A stretch of 16,087 bases of DNA from Hemicentrotus pulcherrimus (Eukaryota > Echinodermata > Echinoidea > Camarodonta > Strongylocentrotidae): the NCBI GenBank assembly GCA_003118195.1, contig BEXV01000610.1, positions 145,006-161,092 of the forward strand, given 5' to 3'. Below are positions 9,633-16,087 of the stretch, piece by piece (the stretch's first letter is position 1; each line of letters begins with the position of its first letter). A program made the position numbers and the translations under genes. The notes under the pieces are model-generated. The model did no database searches. It saw nothing but the letters and a program-made list of their open reading frames with translations, and was not told the origin of the DNA.

Positions 9633-11456
9633 TCATACAATGGCGCTGCCTGCGTTCACAGAACTGTAAACGATCCCCGTGCTTCTGTTGTTGCCATTTA
9701 TTGTTGGGTACTTCCCCCGGGGCGTCGGGGGCCTGTTCTCTTTGTTCGGCGTTCCCCCATTTGGAAACTGCTGCTGCTTTAACTGCTGCTGTTGAAATGA
9801 CGATTTTTGTGCTGGTGAAAAAAGGGCACATCCGCCAAGCCATTTCTGCCACGATTGCACGGTTTTTGAACTCCAAATCCACATACCACTCGTGATACCC
9901 ACAACGAGTAACATGAAGAGTTTCACTGATAACACAGGAACGGACGGGATGGAATAATCCATGGGGGCGCAACCCCCTCCTTGTTCTGGGGGCAGGGGTC
10001 TACATGGGGCGTGCTCCGCTACAATCCTCCAGTATTCCATGTTCGATCTCTGGTAGAAATAACAAGCAATTACTGCAGTGGCAGGTACTGTGTAGAGTAC
10101 TGAAAAGATACCAATACGAACCATTAGCCTTTCCAACTTGTCAATATTGGTGCCGCCATTTTTCATGACTTTGCGAATCCTAAATAAGTAGAAAAATCCC
10201 GCAAGAATAAAGAGGGTCCCGATAGCGAAATAAATAAAGAGCGGGACGAGGACATAGTAGGTAAGAACGTCAGGATCGTGGTTCCCAATGTAACACATTC
10301 CTGTGAGTTCGTCTGCGTCGAGTCGACGTTTGAAGAGGGCGATGACGGCCTTTAAAGCTGGCAAGGCCCATGCCACGACGTGGTAGTAGCTACTATAAGC
10401 CGCTATCGCTTCATAACCCCATTTCATTCCGGCTGCCAGGAACCACGTCAACGTCAGGATCACCCACCAAATCGACGACGCCATGAAGAAGTAGTACTGA
10501 ACGAGGAACACGATGGTGCATCCAGTGCTGTCAAGTCCTTCTTGAATCAAATATGGAACACCACTTGAAGTCTTCTCGCATGCAACGGCCTGTGGTCCCA
10601 CGATGAGACGAACAATGTAGGTGATAGAATAGATATTATAGCACATTGATAAGAAGATGATGGGTCTTTCTGGGTATTTAAAACGACCTCGATCGATGAG
10701 GAAAGTGAGGACGGTAATGGAGGTACAAACGAAGCAGAGGATGGCCCAGACACCCATCCACATCTCCGTGAATTCCTTGTCGGATCGCTGGAAGTACACG
10801 TCGACGTCGCACCTAGGCGCACAGGAGTTCGTCTGCGATACGAAGACGAACTTCTGAGGATTGGTGCAGGTTGGTGGCGCTGATGACGATGCATTCGATT
10901 CCCTCTGTCCATCTCCAGCGGATGGACCGGATGGGACGTTGTCATCAGGACCTCCGAAATTGAAGTTGGGCTCGTAGGTCGGGATGGTGTCTCCCACATC
11001 AGCGGTGTCGGGGGCGACCATACACAGGTCCTTTCCTCGAGGAAGCTTGTCACAGTTCATACTCTCAGGCCAGCTGAAACTGAAACGGGCCATCACCGGC
11101 TCACACTTCCGTCTCACATCGTCACACATACTCTGACAAGATGGGATGCGGATATCAATGTGCTCCGAGCACATCGGAGCGTACATCGAGCAAAGGAACA
11201 GTCGAAGATGCTCGGCGCATCCGACGACGACCAGGGGATGGAACTCGTGAATGCTCGGCGCTGCTTCACTCTGCGTCACATGTCCAAACAGATTGGGCAT
11301 CTTCGTCATGTTATACCCGATTCCTTGACAGAAATCAATGGTGATCCTCTCGCAATGTCCCTGTGTGTTTCCATGATGCACACCAAGCCCATAGCTAATG
11401 CCACAACACCAACCCCACATCAAGAAAACACGAAGGATAAGGCTCCACGTTGCCAT
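9633..11456 (-). CDS. fzd9/10: Frizzled-9/10 class Wnt receptor, intronless, complete
   Basis: This is a plasma-membrane Wnt receptor that signals through Dishevelled. Seen in the 607 residues: a signal peptide (about 1-24); a cysteine-rich domain with ten cysteines (35, 43, 80, 89, 96, 107, 111, 118, 135, 145) and the YNMTKMPN motif carrying an N-glycosylation site at N49; a Ser/Pro/Gly-rich linker (146-196, second sequon N188); linker cysteines 197, 212 and 216; and seven membrane helices near 233-254, 264-286, 313-343, 355-376, 399-424, 446-468 and 507-529. KTVQSW (531-536) is the KTxxxW Dishevelled motif. The class call rests on HEFxPLV (70-76), RKVMKNGG and DKLERLMVRIG in loop 3, and NMEYW plus C485/C496 in a long third extracellular loop; Frizzled-4 has a shorter loop there. 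The start is the first in-frame ATG (G at -3 and +4); an in-frame TAA lies upstream at 11586-11588. The tail (537-607) is Gln-rich and ends SAIV. No frameshift or intron is seen. Confidence 0.97.
   Translation of the reverse strand: MATWSLILRVFLMWGWCCGISYGLGVHHGNTQGHCERITIDFCQGIGYNMTKMPNLFGHVTQSEAAPSIHEFHPLVVVGCAEHLRLFLCSMYAPMCSEHIDIRIPSCQSMCDDVRRKCEPVMARFSFSWPESMNCDKLPRGKDLCMVAPDTADVGDTIPTYEPNFNFGGPDDNVPSGPSAGDGQRESNASSSAPPTCTNPQKFVFVSQTNSCAPRCDVDVYFQRSDKEFTEMWMGVWAILCFVCTSITVLTFLIDRGRFKYPERPIIFLSMCYNIYSITYIVRLIVGPQAVACEKTSSGVPYLIQEGLDSTGCTIVFLVQYYFFMASSIWWVILTLTWFLAAGMKWGYEAIAAYSSYYHVVAWALPALKAVIALFKRRLDADELTGMCYIGNHDPDVLTYYVLVPLFIYFAIGTLFILAGFFYLFRIRKVMKNGGTNIDKLERLMVRIGIFSVLYTVPATAVIACYFYQRSNMEYWRIVAEHAPCRPLPPEQGGGCAPMDYSIPSVPVLSVKLFMLLVVGITSGMWIWSSKTVQSWQKWLGGCALFSPAQKSSFQQQQLKQQQFPNGGTPNKENRPPTPRGKYPTINGNNRSTGIVYSSVNAGSAIV
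9768..9794 (-). repeat. CAG-coded polyglutamine patch in the Frizzled tail
   Basis: On the coding strand this stretch reads CAA-CAG-CAG-CAG-TTA-AAG-CAG-CAG-CAG. It encodes Q555-Q558, L559, K560 and Q561-Q563 of the cytoplasmic tail. It is a short, interrupted trinucleotide repeat, so its length may vary between alleles. It lies C-terminal to the KTxxxW motif and outside any conserved Frizzled domain. Confidence 0.85.
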
Positions 11457-11499
11457 AACAACTGATTGATTTCCACACCAAACCTTCAAATATCCCCCG

Positions 11500-11569
11500 T
11501 CACAATTCGAAATCGTTCTCCATGCAATGTGAGATGACTTTGCAGCGTTTATAATCAATCTCAGTTCAT
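11500..11569 (-). promoter_or_regulatory. Two short upstream ORFs in the Frizzled leader
   Basis: Reading toward the Frizzled ATG there are two upstream ATGs. The first, at 11569, gives a two-codon ORF (ATG AAC TGA, 11561-11569). The second, at 11523, gives a seven-codon ORF ending in TGA at 11500-11502. Both end before the main ATG at 11456, so they could lower translation while allowing reinitiation. Whether they are transcribed depends on the unknown start site; a start near 11520 would exclude both. Confidence 0.35.
11526..11552 (-). promoter_or_regulatory. Weak candidate TATA/initiator for Frizzled
   Basis: The minus strand carries TATAAA at 11552-11547, followed by TCACATT (11532-11526), which fits the initiator consensus YYANWYY with +1 at 11530. 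The spacing of about 22 bases is shorter than the usual 28-33, so the pair is imperfect. Use of this site would give a leader of only about 75 bases. A more distal promoter near 12.5 kb is equally possible. Confidence 0.2.
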
Positions 11570-11589
11570 TCACCGCGACGATAGGTTAC

Positions 11590-12479
11590 TTCAAGCTGAA
11601 TTCACAATCGCTGGTATTATGTAAAGCTACATACTCAAGTCTCTCATGTCTGTCTTACGTTTCCTCAAATTGGGGTTTCACCTTGAAAGCTCTCTACACG
11701 CCACTCGGAGTATCACTTTACAGTTGATCCCGCTCCTATTTCACATGTGTTCCTTGTTACGAGGTCTCGAGCTCACAAATCCTGGCCTGCATCAGAAAAA
11801 TCCTCCCTCCTCCTCCTTCTCCTCCCACAGCACGCTATCTCAAGAGGAGTTTGAAATAGAGAAGAGAAAACTTGAATTTAGTTTTAGCGCCGATTTGTGA
11901 TCACACGTCAGTCTGGTTTGCTTGTCGCGCACACACTGTTCGAATGGCGAGATGAATTAAGCTGTCGGCTTTTTTTTTTCTATCCAACGTAATCCGCTCA
12001 AGCATTCACAACAAGCTCGTTGAAATGAGCACATCAAGAGCCACCGACTTGAATGAAATGTAAACGATACGTGTAAACCGTTAACCATGCAATCTAAGAC
12101 AGTCTCATGATGTGTTTAAACTATGTATGGAGCTCTCTTGCTCCGTTTTGGCTCGACAAACGTGGACGAACATTATATGGTCAGTATCACTCCATTCGGT
12201 ATATGATACAAGTCAATAATAGTTACTCCTCGAAAGTGCGTTGGCTTTTTGCTGTTATCGAAGAGAGAGGTGGAAAGAGCCTCGGTAGATCATAAAGTCA
12301 TTTCGGACAGTGGATACATAGTCTCGAGCATTCCAACCAAATAGTTTCTTCCCATCCAAGCTCAGTTGCGTAGAACTCCAATTCCAACTGGAAACAGCAA
12401 GAGAAGATGCATTATAACGGCGAATATCATATACCAGCTCTGTTTGTGATAAATAAGAAGGTTACAGACAGAAAGAGCC
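11590..12479. other. Frizzled upstream flank without recognised gene
   Basis: Short plus-strand frames (for example 11646-11900 and 12107-12295) lack motifs. The region may hold promoter, leader or 5' intron sequence of the Frizzled gene; no splice pair could be fixed. Confidence 0.5.
11801..11826. repeat. Short (TCC)n pyrimidine tract
   Basis: A run of TCC/TTC units about 26 bases long sits in the Frizzled upstream flank. On the Frizzled transcription strand it is purine-rich. Confidence 0.7.
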
Positions 12480-12660
12480 GCGGTGGGGTTGGCAAGCTTG
12501 CAGGGAAACAGTGTAGCCAATAAACGACCGACCAATGACAGAGCTCTGCGCCTGTTCTCCCGGGTAGAATATTAACTCGCTCCGCACAGCTGGGGTCGTG
12601 AATCAACGTGCATTACGGGAGAGGTCACCGGCGGTAATAAAAAAAAAGAGTATGTAGCGG
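12480..12660. promoter_or_regulatory. Candidate promoter block with paired CCAAT boxes
   Basis: This block is noticeably richer in G+C and CpG than its surroundings. It holds two plus-strand CCAAT boxes 15 bases apart (12517-12521 and 12532-12536) and a 10-bp palindrome CAGAGCTCTG (12539-12548). It lies about 1.0-1.2 kb upstream of the Frizzled ATG. It could be the distal promoter of that gene or of an unseen gene on the other strand. No first exon or splice donor could be assigned. Confidence 0.3.
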
Positions 12661-12727
12661 GCAGACTCCCCGCGAATGAGGAGGATCTGTGGAAGTTATT
12701 ACAGTATTCCCTCGAAATCCTGAGGGG

Positions 12728-12840
12728 TTTTCCTCTCTCTTCTCTTTCCCTCTCTTTATTTTCTCTCCTCCCCATCTCTCTTTTTCTCTCCCCTGTCCAT
12801 GTTCACCATTTTCTCTCTCCTATGTATGTTTTCTCCTCCG
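12728..12840. repeat. TC-rich pyrimidine tract
   Basis: Interrupted CT/TTC sequence marks the outer edge of the Frizzled upstream flank. The plus-strand frame through it, rich in Ser, Phe and Pro, is an artefact of the repeat. Confidence 0.85.
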
Positions 12841-13059
12841 TCCCGGGCCTCCGTCCCTGCTTCTTGTACTTCATTGTATCAAATCCATTTACAAGCTTGA
12901 CACTTGGATTGTCAAACCTTACAATTGCATTAGATTCATATTATCCTGTGGTTACTTTTTTAAAAAGGAGGACTATTCTGGACATATAGCAATTGTATGA
13001 AATAGCCCTCTTTTAAAATAATTTTGGATCATTCGTTTTCTTGCTCTTTAGTACTTTAC

Positions 13060-13324
13060 CTCCCTATCCCCTTCTCCTATTTCCCCCTCTCTCTGTTTCC
13101 CTTTATCCCCATCCACGTCCTATCCCTACGTTTTCTGTCTTCAATATTCTCTTCATTCTCCTTCTCCGTCTGTGTACCCCCCCCCCATCTTCTTTCTAAC
13201 TTTGTATCATGTTGTCTCTTGTCTCCCTTTCTCTGTAAATCCGTTCCTCTCATCCTAACCCACCCCCTTCTCTTCTTTCCTCAATCTTCCCCTCACCCCG
13301 CACCCTCTCTCTCTCTCTCTCTCT
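13060..13324. repeat. Long pyrimidine-rich tract ending in (CT)10
   Basis: The plus strand is strongly C/T-biased, with a C run near 13176-13186 and a perfect (CT)10 at 13305-13324. Open frames of about 130 codons across it have Ser/Leu/Phe/Pro composition and no domain. Confidence 0.85.
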
Positions 13325-13490
13325 GCTGCATCTTATTATCCAACCCAAACTTGCGAATGAGAAAGAACAGGGGCGTTGAATCACAGGCTACGATGACACA
13401 CCGTCTTCATACTTTCCTTTGAGTAGACATTCCTAGGGATTTACTTGTAATATCATACAGGCCTCTGTCATGTTGAGTGTCTGACCCATT

Positions 13491-13526
13491 GGTCCATGGT
13501 TAGACCATGGACCCTACGGTTAGACC
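13491..13526. repeat. Perfect 10-bp hairpin plus direct repeat
   Basis: GGTCCATGGT (13491-13500), loop TAG, and ACCATGGACC (13504-13513) form a perfect inverted repeat. GGTTAGACC occurs at 13498-13506 and again at 13518-13526. The structure abuts GGGGCGAAGCC-type sequence and a polyC run, so it may be a mobile-element end. Confidence 0.7.
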
Positions 13527-13530
13527 CAGC

Positions 13531-13610
13531 TAGGGGCGAAGCCACACGGAGCAAAGGGGAATATGACCCACCCCCCCCTCCCCCTAACACACACACACCC
13601 CACCCATCCC
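13531..13610. mobile_element. Possible mobile-element remnant with C-rich tail
   Basis: The word CTAGGGGCGAAGCCAC is followed by a GGGG-containing spacer and then C runs with CA repeats (13568-13610). This layout resembles the sequence at the right end of the window (16031-16083). From memory, such GCGTAGC...GGGG...CCCC ends are common in repeats of marine invertebrates. The family is not identified. Confidence 0.3.
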
Positions 13611-13905
13611 ACTAAAAGATAAAATGGAAAAAGGGAAATGATGTAAAAGAAAAGACAAAATGATATCAGAAGACCGAGCCCCACCTCAGTTGCTCGGATT
13701 TTCGCTACTCAACTGCACTCAACACAGTGTATTAATGACAGGGGTTCTCAAAATATATCAATTAAACTGTCAGCTAGGGAAATAGATCAGAGTGCATACG
13801 CAATTCATTAAAAATGCAAATTTCACCCCTTTTTGTATGGGTATATCTTCTCCATTACAGTCGTAGTGCACTCTCTTGTAAATCCTCCAAATATCTCTAA
13901 CTTTA

Positions 13906-13926
13906 CCCCCCCCCCCCCCNCCCCCC
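13906..13926. repeat. C homopolymer with an unresolved base
   Basis: Fourteen C, one N at 13920, then six C. The true length is uncertain. Confidence 0.9.
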
Positions 13927-14180
13927 ATTTTTGAATTTGTAAGAGCATAAACGATTTCCTCAGCAATGCCCAACATCAATACGATATTGAAAACTATGCC
14001 GGTAATCTGATAAAATTATTCCACTTTAACATTATTTCTTTTGAAATGCCTATATTCCAAAGTGAGCATTCCAATCGTTTATATTGTCTTCTACCATCAA
14101 AGGTGTACGTAAGTATAGATAATATGTAAAATATGTAATATAGGCCTAATGAATAAAAGGTAAACAGAATATGATATTTC

Positions 14181-14320
14181 CAGATAGACAGAAAGAGAGA
14201 ACGATAAATAGATAGAAAGACAAATAGATACATACATAGACATGTAGATACAGATAGATAGAAAAAATATAGATGGATAATATAAACAGAGGATAGATAA
14301 ATAGATGGATGGATAGATAA
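14181..14320. repeat. Imperfect GATA/ATAG tetranucleotide microsatellite
   Basis: GATA, GACA, CATA and GGAT units recur across about 140 bases. The minus-strand frame of Tyr/Ser/Leu/Ile composition is a product of the repeat. Tandem GATA motifs could bind GATA factors, but the pattern is typical microsatellite DNA. Confidence 0.85.
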
Positions 14321-14620
14321 TATATTATATCCTTTTTTTTTAAACTCTAAGTTCAATATGAAAGAACCCTTCTTATGCTCTTTCGGTCTTGCAGATTTTA
14401 ATGTGTCACGTAATTTGTTCTTGCGTGATTTTTTGACACTGAATGATGAAAAGAGTTTGGGGGCGATTGCTCCCATATAAATGATGATAGGTTGCCTATA
14501 TTATTGATGCAATAATGATTCACACATTCCTTCAGCTATGGGGTCGTCTTTACTAAACGAGTGGCCAGGACGATAACATTAGTTTGGGGGTAATCAGACT
14601 GGGTGATATGGAGATTGTGA

Positions 14621-14709
14621 TGAGAGAAGGAGGGAGAGAGATGGACAGAGGTGGAGAGAGTGAGAGAGTTACAGACAGACACAGAAGCAGAGAGAGAGGG
14701 AGGGGGGAT
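14621..14709. repeat. GA-rich purine tract
   Basis: Interrupted GAGA/GGAG/ACAG units make up a purine-biased plus strand. A 159-codon frame starting nearby runs through this tract and then non-coding sequence. It shows no domain and is not called as a gene. Confidence 0.85.
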
Positions 14710-16027
14710 GAGGCTGAGAATCATACAATCACAACTACGTTTGAGGAAATCTCACAGCCCCTGTTACTCTTTCTTTTGTGCGCTTATTCTGCTCGCTTTG
14801 CGTTACGCTGCTTCGCATTGTTGGTACTTTTAAATCCATTGGTATCATCATGGAGTATATACACTACCTCTATTCACAACAAAATATCGATCTCTTCTGC
14901 TAGATTAATCATCAAAATGGTGGAATTAAGACGTATCTGGTTAAATTTTCCAACTAAACGTCCCAATATAAACCCCTCTTACAGCATCCTCCTCCCGCAC
15001 AACACCTTAATTAAAATTCCTTTATCGTCAGGCCAGAGACCGGTGAATAGGGCTGGAGCTTAAAGCTCAATTCTATAGGATGAATGGAGGAGGGAAGATG
15101 AGCTTGTTAAAGTGATACCCCGGCACGAATCAGCCGACTTTGTCCCTGGATAGCCGTCACAATAGATAGAGAAAGCTACGTTTTGAAAGGAGGGCTTTTT
15201 ATGAAGAACTCGGGAAGAACCAAGCTCGTTCGTTCGTGCAAAGAACCAAGCTAGCTGACCCTGGAAACTAAAAGAACCCCTAAGAAAACATGCCCCTTCA
15301 TCTGTAAGAATGCATGTTGGTATACGACATGTACAAGCAGTTTGAAGGATCTGGATTTGGGTCGTTTGATTTCGAAGAAAATTAGTTTGAAACATGTAAA
15401 ATGGAATATTTTGTGATTTTTGTCACAATTCGTTCCTGTTTTTCCCGAAGTGACGGTAGTGAGGAAAATCCGCACGGAAATTGTACATGATTTTGTGTAT
15501 AAAAAACGTATGTAAAGTCAATGATCTCAATTTAAACGAAATACATGTGTATCATCCCACTACCTCCACGAATTGGACTGACGGCCATTTTCTTCTTTTC
15601 CAAAATACCTGTGACTGTAAGATTGATCTCTTTTCCCCGTGTTTGTGTTCCTGTCACTGCCCGAGTAAATCTGAAAATTGACTTCGACGTATAACATTTT
15701 CAATAGCACCATCATTTCAATATCAAAGAAAAGCAACCGAGACAGGTTCTGAATAGGTACTGCCACTGGAAGCTCGATTGTAAAATGAAGATAATGGGGT
15801 TGTCTTTTTGTTGCCCATCGTTTTGAATGGTTTAACACGGCTGTACGTAGGGCGTTATCGAAGGCGCTGTTTTTGTCAATGACTGAAAAGAGTCACTTTC
15901 GACCGTATATGTAAACCACAAGAAACAACCTTTACAACAATAATGGGCTACTGCTAGACATTATGAGACAACAGACGCGTCGTATGTCTTGATATAAAAG
16001 ATGTTGCTGGGTTAAACTGACCATGCA
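14710..16027. other. Non-coding stretch at the right side
   Basis: A run of GCTCGC/TTGCG/GCTTCGC words at 14779-14819 resembles repeat-derived sequence. The rest shows only short frames without domains on either strand. Confidence 0.5.
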
Positions 16028-16087
16028 GAGAGCGTAGCTAAAGGGGAGCACGGGGGGGGGGGGCACATCACCCCCCCCCCCCCAAAC
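16028..16087. mobile_element. Probable repeat-element end with G12/C13 inverted repeat
   Basis: The sequence GAGAGCGTAGCTAAAGGGG is followed by G12 (16052-16063), a 7-base spacer, and C13 (16071-16083). The G and C runs can pair fully. The GCGTAGCTA...GGGG layout resembles the ends of interspersed repeats in marine invertebrate genomes, recalled rather than searched. The element runs off the window. Confidence 0.45.

Noticed and set aside
9608..9895. 95-codon plus-strand frame antisense to the Frizzled tail
   Set aside because: It is a shadow of the tail-coding sequence; its Ala/Leu/Cys-rich translation has no motif.
10547..11053. 168-codon frame overlapping the Frizzled gene on the same strand
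   Set aside because: It lies in another frame of the conserved CRD/helix coding region and has low-complexity Ser/Pro/Arg composition with no domain.
11457..11573. A 39-residue N-terminal extension of Frizzled starting at 11573
   Set aside because: The codon at 11573-11571 is GTG, not ATG. The first in-frame ATG is at 11456 and is followed at once by a good signal peptide, so the extension is not used in a eukaryote.
13024..13422. 132-codon plus-strand frame with hydrophobic runs
   Set aside because: It is a translation of a C/T-rich repeat tract; the Ser/Leu/Phe/Pro composition is an artefact.
14100..14120. Splice donor-like GTAAGTAT near 14109
   Set aside because: No open exon precedes it and no acceptor partner was found; isolated donors occur often by chance.
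13994..14476. 160-codon minus-strand frame resembling a membrane protein
   Set aside because: The Tyr/Ser/Leu/Ile run comes from the GATA-type microsatellite, and no domain or conserved start is present.
14584..15063. 159-codon plus-strand frame
   Set aside because: The first third is a GA microsatellite, and the rest shows no conserved motif or coding-like composition.
1..16087. tRNA, rRNA or CRISPR array
   Set aside because: I saw no tRNA B-box with matching arms, no rRNA-like sequence, and no regularly spaced repeats with unique spacers.

Overview
The window looks like nuclear DNA from an invertebrate deuterostome, most likely an echinoderm such as a sea urchin. This rests on one metazoan-specific gene and on the texture of the flanks: AT-rich non-coding DNA, many (CT)n/(GA)n tracts, long C and G homopolymers, and AGGCCTA-type words. 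The placement is inferred, not proven. Nothing suggests bacterial, viral or organellar DNA.

There is one convincing protein gene, on the minus strand at 9633-11456. It is an intact, intronless Frizzled Wnt receptor of 607 residues. It has a signal peptide, a ten-cysteine Wnt-binding CRD, seven membrane helices, the KTxxxW Dishevelled-binding motif, and a glutamine-rich cytoplasmic tail. The CRD, the third intracellular loop and the long cysteine-containing third extracellular loop place it in the Frizzled-9/10 class.

Reading in the gene's direction, the upstream flank (about 12700 down to 11457) holds a GC-richer block with two CCAAT boxes, a weak TATA/Inr candidate close to the start codon, and two very short upstream ORFs. 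The downstream flank (9632 down to about 9500) holds two ATTAAA poly(A) candidates followed by a GU-rich stretch.

The remaining 14 kb shows no recognisable coding sequence. Positions 1-9500 are AT-rich intergenic DNA with a polyC/(CT)n tract near 2.8 kb, a polypurine tract at 4.2-4.5 kb, a G-quadruplex-type sequence at 7.08 kb, several short inverted repeats and homeodomain-type site clusters. Positions 12.7-16.1 kb are dominated by pyrimidine-rich tracts, a GATA-type microsatellite, a GA tract and probable transposable-element remnants. These include a perfect 10-bp hairpin at 13491-13513 and a G12/C13 inverted repeat at the right end. Unresolved bases occur at 2749, 8538-8539 and 13920.

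I found no previously undescribed multi-gene system. The most useful leads are the unusual Frizzled tail, its putative promoter and leader, and the inverted-repeat elements on the right side.
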